In this document: positions 40,701 to 50,449 of the stretch, in pieces
Layout of the letters: every line of letters starts with the position of its first letter
How positions within the stretch are numbered: the stretch's first letter is position 1
Assembly: GCA_013398015.1 (NCBI GenBank)
Contig: VZRR01011618.1
Span: 1,722,021 to 1,786,020 of the forward strand
Direction of reading: 5' to 3'
DNA from: Oreocharis arfaki
Taxonomy: Eukaryota; Chordata; Aves; Passeriformes; Paramythiidae
Length of the DNA: 64,000 nucleotides
Position numbers and translations under genes: made by a program
Notes under the pieces: generated by a model
What the model saw: the letters and a program-made list of their open reading frames with translations, nothing else
Told to the model about the DNA's origin: nothing
The model's database searches: none

Positions 40701-43511
40701 GATTTCTAGCAAGCGTTCTGGGCAATGTTCCCAATTTAGAATTTATCTGGAAACTAGAAAAACCTATTGAGTTGGAGTTTAATTGTCCTATTCCATTAGA
40801 TACTGCATGGATATGAACACACTGGACAGTAAATCCTGCATTTCACTCCCATGGCTGTCCTACTGAAACAAGCATTGGGTAGAAAATGGGTTACCAACCC
40901 AAAAGAGATTTTTGCAACTTTGAAAAATCCCATTTTAAAATAAAAACAAGGCCTCTCAAATCCTTTCTGAAAGAAATGCATGTGTACCCCAGCGGTGAAG
41001 GGCTATCAAACTGGGACAGGGTGAGACTCTTCAAGTCTAGGTTGAGTTTCCAGCAGGTCTCCTCTAAGCAGGCTACTGAGCATGCCACCATCTCTGCTGC
41101 TAGAGCTTCTTCACATTGCATAAACATCACAGCTTCAACCAAAGAGTGTCTTGAACCCAGCTTTCTCAGGGCTAATCATTATTTATTTTCTACAAAGCGG
41201 AACTGTTTCAATAGGATGAACTGATAAAAACTTGACCCAAAAAACCCAGCCTGGTACACAAAGTTGGGATACATTCATCCAAACTTGCATTCAGCATTCT
41301 CTCTCAGCTCCTGCTGTCCTCATGAGTGCTGTTAACTCCCATGCTCTGCACTGTAATAGAGCATGCAATCATTTCTATGTCCTTGATCCAAGCAGAGTTT
41401 AATCAAAACCACCCCGCTTTTGAGAAGTATTTTCTGAACAAAACTGTTTCATCAAAATATTTTCAGCCATTTCAAGTACAACAGCTCAAAACCATTTGTT
41501 GTATTGTGCATACTCTGCAATTCAGAAAATCAATAGGAAATCTTTGCCTTTGTCACTAGCTACAGTGAGAACCTTTGCCATGCAGTCACTCCCTTCTTTT
41601 CAAGTGCTTTTAACAACACTCCTGCCTCCAGCTTCTCTTTGCACCCAGGCACTCTGCAGATACACTCATGAGCCAAGTCAGCATCTCATTCATGGGACAG
41701 ATGAGGCAAAATAAAATGAGGGCTGAAAATACACTCCTCTTGCAGAAGGGAAAGCTGAAGTCTCTGTCATTCTGCAGGGCAAACTGAGCAAGCAACAAAG
41801 ACCCTCGCTTTCCTCTGGTGACAGCCCCGGTGAATTACAGCCCCAGGAACCCAGCTGGGAGTGCGGAAGCACACTGTGAGCACTTGGGCTAACAGAGCAA
41901 ACTCCCAAACGGCAAGGGACGGAGAACGTTCCCTCTGCTCTGCAAACTGCAGCTGACGTTCCTTCCACATCCCCGCTCCATCCTCCCAGCACGAGAGAGC
42001 CTGCCTAGCACCTCCCGTGTACCAGCACACACCTTGCCAGGGCTGACGTCTGGGCTTTAGCTTTGCTTTCAGTGCCGCTGCCTGGCCAGCCTGGGGACTG
42101 GCGTGTGCTCCGCGAGCCACCACTGCAGCACTGGTGTTACACACGGGCTCTCCAACTTGCAGAGCTAAGCCCGAGTCACTGCTGCATCAGGGACACACAG
42201 CACGCAACCCAGCACGTAGGAGAGAATGTTTCTTTGTTGACGTCCACAATTGGCGGATAAGCCAGGCTTTTAAGATGATGTTATACATGTCTTCCAGATA
42301 CTTTATCACTCCTGACCCTTACTAATCAAGTCCTTACAGAAGGACCCCTCAATTTCCCCATCAGCACAGGCAAACAAAAACATCTACAGTCACCAAGTCC
42401 AGTCCCTCAGTTTCAAGGAAAAGAAAAAATTCCCAACATAAAGACCTCACAGTCACCACCAAATCTTGGGGTACAGCTGCAGCAGTTTCTCCCTCGTCCT
42501 GCAGGGCTTTAGGGCTCGTTACCAAACTAACAGATAGACAGGGTTTGTCTCTTAGGAGCTTCTCCCCATAAGACAATCTATCTGCAGTTCAAACAGATTA
42601 AAACACAGCAGGGACACAGCACAACAACCTGAAAACAACCTGAGCTTGGCACTGTTTGTCTCGGAGAGCAGGGCTCCCTCCCAGTGTCCTGGAGTTACAC
42701 AAGGCTGTGTGTCAGAAGTATGCAAAGGATGATGTTGAGCACTTCCTACTCAACGAGGAAAGGAAGGCAGGCAGCCCTTCTGGGGGCTCGCTCTGTATCC
42801 CAAAGCCCATCTGCAGGATAGTCACCAGTTTCAAGCAGTTCTTTGGAAATTGCTATCACTCTACTGTGTTCTTCACTGGGGTGCAAGCCAAATTCTTCCT
42901 GCAGGTGAGAGCAGCAGCAAACTGTAACTCTGAGATGAGAGAAGCGTCAGGGAGTCCTCTCATCAGTCCAGGTTTATCATGATGAGGACATAGAGCTTTG
43001 AATGATGGCTGAGAAAAGAAATTATCATAACCCATAAATTAGTCTGATCTCAGACAGTTCAAGGGTTTTTGAGGCTTTTTCAGTCAACTCTGAGCCCTTC
43101 CCTCCTCCAGGCAACACTAAACATCCTGGTTTCCTCCCTGGAAATGGTAGTGATTTAAACAAACATCATTTTCCACTAAATGTGTCACATTTTATTCTGA
43201 GGCTGTCAGAAAAACCCTTCCTTGAAAAAGTTCTCCATCTTCATTTTTGCCCAAAACAATTCACTGAACTCAACCCAGACTCAAAAATAATTTTATTCTG
43301 CAAAACTGTATTTTTCAGTGAATTCAGTATTCCTCAAAAGGCATTTCCCCCTATGCTGATGACCTCCATCACTTTCTTCTTTGATGTGGTAAATAATAAA
43401 AGACAACTGAACAAGAACAAAACACTCCTTTACTTTATTGCTAAGCAAGTGATTCCCCACACAATTTTTAATGTCAGAAACAGGCTTCTCAGACTTTCTG
43501 AGACATCAAGC

Positions 43512-43610
43512 TACTCCAGAGAGAAGAAATTACTTGCCTACGGTCACAACAAGCCAATGGCAAGGCAAAAGTGGCCCTTGCATTGTAACTCTGCTTGAAC
43601 CACAAAACAC
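43512..43610 (+). mobile_element. MIR-like SINE remnant
   Basis: CAGAGAGAAGAAATTACTTG, then CCTACGGTCACAACAAGCCA, then a GGCAAAAGTGG stretch and CTCTGCTTGAACC match the forward MIR right half (TAAGTAACTTGCCCAAGGTC, ACACAGCTAGTAAGTGGCAG, then the GAACCC segment). A long plus-strand open frame crossing this segment is therefore unlikely to be a gene. Confidence 0.55.
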
Positions 43611-44469
43611 CCTAGAGAGGAAGAGATTTATTTCTACAGTTTCCTGTTTTTCAACAGAAGCACCACCACAGGGGTTCCTGCGAGGAATACTCATTAGCAG
43701 AAATGCTCTCTGGTGCCTAAAAGCACCAGATACAACAACTGCATTGTGCAAGACGTCATCCCTACAGCTAGTGAGAGACAGGCCTTGGAGCAGAGGGCTT
43801 GCAGTCTGGGAAGACAGCAGAAGGATGGGATGGGAAGTGCTAGCCCCTTCCAAAGGCACAGAGGCAGCGACTCCATTACATTCATTATGCATTCCCACAG
43901 TAGCATACCCAAAGCTTATCTAGGCCAGACTTTCTTCATCAGTGCATATTAGCCAAGAAATGCAATTTATTTATGTCAATCTCCCATTTCTCACTGGTTA
44001 CTCGGTTGCCTCACTCGTTGCAGACCATCTCCTTCCATGCAGAGTAGCAGTTATGAGGGCAAGGACGTACTGATGAGATTTCTTTTTGATCCATCAGATA
44101 ACAACCATGAAAACCTCCTGAGGCTGACCCTGAGTAAACTGAGGGAGCAAGGATGCCGTGCACCATGCCTCTTCCTAACTCCTACAGCTCTGTGAAATCT
44201 CAGCATGATTGCTAAATCCTGGTCCCCAGAACCCCACCTTCAGTCAATGCTCAGCAATGACTGAGCGTTACGCCCTCCTCGAGAGGCACTGAATTTGGGA
44301 GGCTCTTATGTGCAAATAAGAAGATCTCTATTGAACACCTCCACAGACTCTGTGGGCATGTCTGCATAGACAAGCGCAGCTCCCACCAATCCCAAGCCCT
44401 GACCTGCCTCGCACAAGCCAAATCCTGCCTGGAAATAGGGAGCAGGGTGAGTGCAGCACTGCCTGCTCT

Positions 44470-45420
44470 GACTCCCGCTCGGGACAGGGTCGAGGTACTC
44501 ACTCAGCCCTCAGAACGCGTGTCTGACGGGGCAGCACACATCCCACCACCTTCGCCCAGGAAAAACACCTTTCCCGTGGCCTCCTGACACGAATGAGATC
44601 CGTGCATCTTCTTTCCCGTGTTCTCATAGTCAGCATGCTGCTGGGCAGAACCAGTCCAAGGGCTCCCAAGGCCACGAGGCCTGCATGGCACACGCTGCCC
44701 CGCGCGCAGCCTTGCCACGCCAGCGCCGGAGTCAGCCCTCAGCGCGTTCTTCCATAGCTGGCAAAACACCGGGGACCGCGCTGGGCTCTCTGCCCCGAGC
44801 TGAGCGCGTTGAGAAACACCAGTCTGGAAGCGATAAAAGCCCACGTTACCACGTGGGGAAGGGGAGAAGAGCAGAGATCCAGAACATAGAACACTCCTGA
44901 GGGCTTTTCTGAATGCCCGCCTCTCCTCCAAGCTGCTGGCAGGCCGGCGGAGCTCCCAGGCTGAGGGCATCTGGTTGTCCTTCGACCACCGACCGCACTC
45001 GGATGTGCCCTCGCAGCCGCGGTGCGGGTGTTTCCCCAGCCCGGCTGGGCCCCCTCAGCCGTGCCCAGGAGATGGCGCCGGCCCCTCGGCCAAGGCGGCC
45101 GTGCCGCCGGCACCTGCGGGCGCCGAGGAACGACACACCGGGAAATCCGCGCTGTCCCGGGCTCCGGGGCACGGGAACGTCCGGAGCAGAACTCCCCTGC
45201 CTCGGGAACACGGGGCTCGGGAACGAGAGTGAGTGGGGTCACCCCGGCAGGGAAACATCAGGTTTTGTCAGGGCAGCCTGCAGCGGGCAGGGTTAAAGAG
45301 AGGCCTGAGGACACCTGGACATTTGCTGCTGGAGGAGTTTTGGAGCACCAGCCGGAGCAGCTCAGGGCCCCCGCGGGTGCCTGGACCTGTGGCCAGGAGG
45401 ATGTTTGCTCTGGGCCGAGC
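44470..45420. promoter_or_regulatory. Orphan CpG island
   Basis: GC content and CpG density rise sharply over this interval (for example the runs near 44700, 45000-45130 and 45170-45230), against AT-rich flanks. Vertebrate CpG islands usually mark promoters. A good plus-strand donor context (GAGA|GTGAGTGG) lies at 45229 and a minus-strand donor context (CTGA|GTGAGTAC) at 44502, so a first exon in either direction is possible. Several overlapping open frames on both strands reflect the low stop-codon frequency of GC-rich DNA. None shows a recognised domain. No gene could be assigned. Confidence 0.65.
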
Positions 45421-45634
45421 TCTCAGCACTCTGCCTGCCGCTCTCATCAGCCCTCACTACCTTCAAATCTTTAAATGGCCACTGAGGCATTGCGAAACAG
45501 CTAAATTGCCAAGCTGGTGCTCTCAGGCTGTGTCAGGAGTTCTGGGAGGGTGACTGTGGGATGAGGTCCTTGCAGCCGATCTTGGGAATTGCAGGTGAAA
45601 TTTTCCTCTTACAAGCAACAAAAATGCAGTGTAA

Positions 45635-46006
45635 AATCACAGAACCATTAAGGTTGGAAAAGATCTCTGAGATCACCGAGTCCGGCTGTTAACCCAGCAC
45701 CACTCAATCATGTCCCAAAATGCCACATCCACACCCGTTTTGAACATTTCCAGGGATGGTGATTTCACCACTCTCCTGGGCAACCTGTTCCAATGCCTGA
45801 CCATCCTTTCGGTGAAGAAATTGTTCCTAGTATCCAACCTAAATTGTGTTGTGCCTCCCCTGGCACAACACAAGGCCATTTCTTCTCATCCTGTCACTTC
45901 CTACTTGAGACAGCAAACCAACCCCCACCTGGTCACAACCTCCCTTCAGGTTGTTTGTAGAGAGTGAGAAGGTCCCCCGAGAGCCTCTTTCTCTCCAGGC
46001 TAAAGT
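45635..46006 (-). mobile_element. CR1 LINE insertion, 5'-truncated, with a residual ORF2 C-terminus
   Basis: Read on the minus strand, the copy runs from a CR1 segment (CCTGGAGAGAAAGAGGCTC) to a 3' tail ending ATGGTTCTGTGATTTT, a variant of the CR1 terminal repeat. Within it, 45673-45879 stays open and reads the familiar CR1 ORF2 C-terminal pattern: RLDTRNNFFTERMVRHWNRL, then PRRVVKSPSLEMF. CR1 ORF2 encodes an endonuclease and reverse transcriptase. Only the extreme C-terminus is left, so the copy is not autonomous. The open frame suggests it is younger than the other CR1 pieces here. It lies just right of the CpG island. Confidence 0.9.
45673..45879 (-). pseudogene. CR1 ORF2 C-terminal remnant
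   Basis: This is a 68-codon open stretch inside the CR1 copy, with the FFTERMVRHWNRLP and SPSLEMFK motifs of CR1 reverse-transcriptase proteins just before their stop. It lacks the endonuclease and polymerase domains because the element is 5'-truncated. It is therefore a non-functional fragment, not a host gene. Confidence 0.85.
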
Positions 46007-47964
46007 TAGGGGTGAGGCTGTGGAAAAATGGTCTGCCTTCCTTGACAAACTGTGGCTGCACAGAAAGAAAAGCATGCAGCATGTAAAAATAACAGATTTA
46101 AGAAATTGTGGGAAGAGGCCTCAAACCAAATAGCTTTAGATTTCCTTGCAAACCACAAGTCCAGGGAGTCAAACTATTCCTGAACACAGCACCATCTCTT
46201 GTCTTGCACACAAATGCCACAAACTGCTCCCCTGGTGCCATGTGCTGAAACATCAGTTTTAAGGAAAGCTATATGTGCATGCCACCAGTATTTGACTATA
46301 GCTCTTTGGGGAAAGACAATCTCCTGGAAAACTCTGTGTATCTGGAGGAACTGAAACTTAAGCAAAGGTTTGGCCAGAGAGGGTACAAAACAGAGTTGGG
46401 GGTCAGTCTGCTCAAATAGGTTGAACTATTCGGCATGCCAAGTTTAGGCTTTTGGAAACCTGCAAGCACATGAAATACAAGCACGTTTACCAATTGTGGT
46501 ATCCTCTAATTGCAACTGAAAAAAAAAATCCAGCTTCAATTTAAATTTCCTCTTTGCTGAGGAGCAGCTCTAGCTCAACCCATGTCCAGGCACCAAAACC
46601 TCCAGGAGAAGGGATGCTCCCAGGTTCTTTACTCTCTTCCCACCAACAGTCCAGCTGTGCTAGTGCATAGGGATGAACAGTCCTGCTGGTAATCAGTAGA
46701 AGAGTGAAGTGCAGAATTAAACCACACCTGTCATTCAAAATAAGCTAAGAACAGGGGCTGCGGATGTCATTGTGCATTTACTGAATCCTCCTGGAAATTA
46801 CTTTTCCATGCCCTGAAGAAAGCCACTCAGATATTTGTAAATTCAAGTTGTCATTTTAATCAGGCAGAAGTCAGTTAGAATTTTGCAATTAATTTAAATA
46901 ATGGTCAGAATTTTAAATCCACGTTCCTACTCTAAGGCATTTAAAGCCATTGTAAATGAGAAATGAAGTTTATCAACCATTTCTCCCTTGCACTGAACAA
47001 GTGGCCTTCACTGAACAACTGCTGCGTAAGAGTTGTCTTTATCTTGCTGAAGCTGAGACCAGAATCTACAGCAGCAAATGCTCTTTCTTCAGAGCTGTCT
47101 GTATCTCAGCGCACACATACACACGCACAGGGGTTTATCTTAACACAGCTAATGCATTACCAGCTAATTCCTGGAAATTCAAAGCAGTCAGGTCTCAGAC
47201 CCCTCTCACACACGTTGCTTGTGGTAAGAAGCCACACTTTTGTATTTCTGCATGTTTGTTAGCGTGACCGAACAGGTAAGCTGCTTTACTGCTAAAGGTG
47301 CCCTGACCATCTCATTTCCTCCCAGCCCCATGTCAGCCTGCTGCTCCCAGGAGTTATTTTGGCACTGCTGGTTGCTAGCAAAGAGCCATCACACTCTAGT
47401 CTGGGGAAGGCTGCACCATAGTTGGGGGCATATAAATTTTACACTGTCCATACAGGGCCTCGCAGTTAAATACTTAATTGTATTATACTCTGAAAGCTCA
47501 GATAAAGTCACTTGAGAAAGCAGTGCTCTAATTTCCAGTTGTTTTGTTGTTCAAGAACTAGCAATGTTAAAAGCATGAACAAGATTCTAGTCGGACAAAT
47601 GTCTCTCTGCAAATTGCCAGGGATACACAATTAGTACTAAACTGTCATTAACCCTGTGTACAGCTTTACAAAGTAGAGTATAAAGTAATCTGAAATTGTG
47701 TCTGTGCCAGTTTCATCAGGACTTGCCTTTTCAATATAATGACACCAATTGTTTGAAACAGCTCCTAATGAGTCACTTTGGGCCACACATAAGTTGTTTC
47801 TGCCTCAAGGGATTTGACTGTCAGATGCAACAGCAACAATAATATATTCATAGTTTGCCTTTTATCACTGATTTTGTGATGTCTCTCTATAAATCCAGTC
47901 AGATCCAGGCCTGGGATATCATTTTGGCGGAGTGGCCGAGGATCAGAGTTAAGATGTTGCTGCA
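46007..47964. other. Intergenic sequence, no recognised feature
   Basis: Lies between the CR1 copy and a MIR-like remnant. Two overlapping plus-strand frames near 46960-47270 show no domain. Nothing else was seen. Confidence 0.5.
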
Positions 47965-48060
47965 CCTTTCAACATGACCTTGAGCTTTAACACAGCCAGA
48001 TCCATTTCCTTCAGGACAAATTGGGAGCAATACTTGCCTGTTGCTGGGGTGGGTTAGTCA
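47965..48060 (-). mobile_element. MIR-like SINE remnant
   Basis: CAACATGACCTTGAGC, then CATTTCCTTCAGGACAAATT, then GGGAGCAATACTTGCCTG, then GGGGTGGGTTAG follows the reversed MIR core (GTGACCTTGGGC, CAGTTTCCTCATCTGTAAAA, GGGATAATAATACCTACC). It is diverged but collinear. Confidence 0.5.
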
Positions 48061-48987
48061 CCACAGCCTCGCCTAAACCTACTCACCCACCCTTTGTTTG
48101 TGACTCAAACATTTACGTTTTATGATTTTTGTTTCCTCATGGGCAGTGGTGCTGGAGGCTGGGAGACCATGCAGCTGGGTAGGTTGTGTCCTGACAGGAG
48201 TTGAGCTTGGATGTGTCACTAACTCAGACCCAGAGGGAAAAGGGGTACCTGGTGTGGTTCCCAAGGCTTGTCTGCCTTCTGAGACGTTCTTTATGCTTCA
48301 AGACTGACACCTTTTCAGGAAGATTGGGCCTCATTCCTTTGCCAGAAGAGACATAGCAATGATGCAAAATAGTCTTGCATCAACTTGAACAACACAGAAT
48401 AGCTACATGAAGAGTAGAGTGAGAGACTCATGGCATAAATACTCTCTTGCATGAGAAGGGAGGAGGGAAGCTCATGTTAGCATGGGGGAAAAGAAACTTG
48501 TGAGGCCAGGTGGCCTGATTTCACTGGAACTGGGTTTGTGGCAGTCTGGGAACACTATAGTAGCACAACAAGCTGGTTGGGTGTTAAATTGTGTGGCTCT
48601 GTCACCTAAGCAGAGTCCAGCAGTGAGGAGCCCTGCTGCTGAGCCACTGCACTACCTGGAACAGTCACCTCACCTTATTGTGGGATGATCAAAATATTTC
48701 CCTCCCTAATGAGCACCCTGCTAGTGTCCCTCTAAACTGGAAAGCTGTGAGAAGTACCAAGGCAAGAAAGCTTGAAATTACAGTTTTCATTTAGCTTGGA
48801 AAACAAATTTACCATCTGTACAGCCCATCCTTCTTGTCAAAGAAGCACAAGGTGAAGAAAACACAGCTGTGAGGCAGCCTCTAGCAGCTGAGCATCTCTA
48901 TCAGGCAGGAGGTCTGTGTGTGGTGTGAGCTGCTGATAAGACCCAAGAGACTCACAGCTACCACACAGCAGGGAGCAGTTTGTAGCC

Positions 48988-49293
48988 TCAGCAGTTCCAG
49001 TAACAAATGCACCTGCCTGGGTGTTGCTCTCGAAGTCCCAGGAAGCAGCAGATCAATCCATCATTACCTTCACGTACATTCCATGGACACTGGCTGTTGG
49101 TCAGCCTCCCATCACAGAGCTGCTCCCACTGAACAGTAGCTGAAGTTACGTGGCAGCAATTGTTCTGCAGTACAGCACAGACAATCTCACACATAGTTTT
49201 GTTGGGTTTAGGGAGATTTGTGCTGCATGAGCATGTACTGTTTCCACAGTAGAGGGCATTTGGATCAAAGGCTCTGATGTAACATGGCAATAT
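48988..49293 (-). CDS. Candidate coding exon of an unrecognised cysteine-rich gene (exon C, with stop)
   Basis: This is an open minus-strand frame of about 100 residues, very rich in Cys. Its segments include DPNALYCGNSTCSCSTNL, KPNKTMCEIVCAVLQNNCCH, WEQLCDGRLTNSQCPWNV and a CICYWNC end before the stop. Two N-x-S/T sites (NST, NKT) would suit an extracellular protein. The left boundary is uncertain: an in-phase but purine-rich AG before 49293, or a better-looking acceptor (TTACATCAG) just before AGCCTTTG that does not match the phase of the 49605 donor. A GTAATG donor could also end it before the stop. The family is not recognised. Confidence 0.33.
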   Translation of the reverse strand: MLPCYIRAFDPNALYCGNSTCSCSTNLPKPNKTMCEIVCAVLQNNCCHVTSATVQWEQLCDGRLTNSQCPWNVREGNDGLICCFLGLREQHPGRCICYWNC

Positions 49294-49604
49294 CTTTGGC
49301 TCACTCAGCTCAGCTCATCTCTACAGAATTATAAATATAGGTAAGACATTATTAAAATTTTAACAAGTTTTTCTCTTGGGGCCCTCAGTTATTCACCTGT
49401 GACTAGCTGTTGTTTCATCACCAGGAGGGAGTCAAATGGAAAGTACGAAGGCAGGGATGGGTTCTAATCTTTTAGCAGTCATTTTGTTTTACAAATTAAT
49501 GAGGATAAAAAGTCCCCACTAAGCTCAGTACATTCCTTCCAGGTGGTACTTTCTAAAACGTAGTCATTGTGGAAAGAACTTCTTAAATAGCTTAACGGTC
49601 TTAC

Positions 49605-49811
49605 ATCCTCAGTTAAACATAGCCACGGCCACTGATCATCACTGTCTTTGACAAACACCATGTTAGTGAAGGCTGCTAGGCAAAGTCTGGCTTGTAAAGG
49701 GAGAAAGAGCTCAAATAAGGGAGTAACACAAGTGTAGCTGATAATCTGCATGGGGTTTTCCACACCTGCATTCAGGTCACATTTGGCAAACATGTTTGAT
49801 GACCAGCATTT
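49605..49811 (-). CDS. Candidate coding exon of an unrecognised cysteine-rich gene (exon B)
   Basis: On the minus strand a 28-nt T-run and CAG precede position 49811, and a GAT|GTAAGA donor follows 49605. The interval is exactly 69 codons in one open frame and in phase at both ends. The peptide begins KCWSSNMFAKCDLNAGVENP, continues through a Leu/Phe-rich stretch, and ends SDDQWPWLCLTED, with five Cys in 69 residues. The frame stays open past the donor to a stop at 49479. I do not recognise the family. The neighbouring cysteine-rich frames on the same strand are the main support. It could be a real exon, a decayed pseudogene exon or chance. Confidence 0.35.
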
Positions 49812-49814
49812 CTG

Positions 49815-49815
49815 A

Positions 49816-49842
<27 letters not shown>
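49815..49842 (+). repeat. Poly(A) tract, 28 nt
   Basis: An uninterrupted run of 28 A on the plus strand. Read on the minus strand it forms a poly-T tract directly before the CAG acceptor of candidate exon B. It is not preceded by a recognisable SINE or LINE body on the plus strand. Confidence 0.95.
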
Positions 49843-49846
<4 letters not shown>

Positions 49847-49958
49847 AGTTATAAAATGTTAGCTAAATGTCAACTTTCACATATGGGGGAGAAAAAAAAA
49901 AGAAACCAGGAAAACACCCAAAAACCCAGGTCATCGTGCAGCATGGGAGTGGAAGTTA

Positions 49959-50132
49959 TTCCACACTGTGGTGGGAGACGATCATAAGGCACGCAAACAT
50001 TTCCAGTGGAATCGCTGAAGGACAGATAATTCCAAAATAGTTTGTTGTGCCCTCATTATTCCAGGAAACTGGCATGAACATGTTATTATTTGAAGGGGGA
50101 ATTTCAATCAGACACTGGCCTTTACAACAGCC
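49959..50132 (-). CDS. Candidate cysteine-rich coding segment (exon A) upstream of exons B and C
   Basis: This is a 58-codon stop-to-stop frame without a usable start. It begins GCCKGQCLIEIPPSNNNMFM and continues to NYFGIICPSAIPLEMFACLM. It carries five Cys and lies on the same strand about 150 bp upstream of exon B. No strong donor was found before the stop at 49956-49958, and the acceptor (CTAAG) has a poor pyrimidine tract. If it belongs to the same gene it may be decayed. This is a weaker call than exons B and C. Confidence 0.25.
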
Positions 50133-50326
50133 TTAGCTTTTAGGAACACTTCACAGTGGGAGATTTTTTAATACTACGTGAACACTTGGATCAAAACTCT
50201 GGTAAAAGCCTAAATCTTTTCATAAATTGCCAATGTGCAGAGAGTCAGGGGAAAAAAAGGTAATTGGATAAGGGATGAGTTGGTGTTTTCATGCTGCAAC
50301 CAGCTCCCATGTCCCTCTGGGAGCTG

Positions 50327-50334
50327 TATATAAG
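50327..50334 (+). promoter_or_regulatory. Candidate TATA box (TATATAAG)
   Basis: A good TATA consensus in a GGGAGCTG-flanked context sits 36 bp upstream of an ATG (50370). That ATG opens a short frame ending at a consensus donor. Isolated TATA words occur by chance, so the call rests on this arrangement. Confidence 0.3.
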
Positions 50335-50369
50335 GATGCCCATTAGTATTTATTCTGAAAGTCGTAGCA

Positions 50370-50449
50370 ATGAAAAGGCACAAGGAAAAAGGGGGTCTGC
50401 AGAGTTTATTGGAAATTCAGCACATCTTAGAAGAGGTACATCCAATTAG
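50370..50449 (+). CDS. Speculative first coding exon on the plus strand
   Basis: From the ATG, 26 codons (MKRHKEKGGLQSLLEIQHIL, then EEVHPI) run into AG|GTGAGC at 50450, a near-consensus donor. The TATA box upstream gives promoter, start and splice site in the right order. The peptide is charged, has no signal sequence and matches no family I know. No downstream exon was identified. It competes with the minus-strand cysteine-rich segments that begin about 240 bp away. Confidence 0.18.

Larger units (their letters stand above)
28241..43511. other. Intergenic sequence, no recognised gene
   Basis: Contains only short chance frames, simple repeats (T15 at 30026, T18 at 34735) and one TAAT-motif-rich block at 35325-35482, discussed in the findings. 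The frame at 42656-42982 on the plus strand contains a CAG|GTGAGA site but has no recognised product. Confidence 0.45.

Noticed and set aside
43182..43923. Overlapping plus-strand frames of 138 and 150 codons
   Set aside because: They run through a MIR-like SINE (43512-43610), and the composition is that of translated noncoding DNA.
44503..45474. Several 100-167-codon frames on both strands
   Set aside because: They lie in a CpG island where stop codons are rare. The Arg/Pro/Gly-rich products have no domain and overlap each other.
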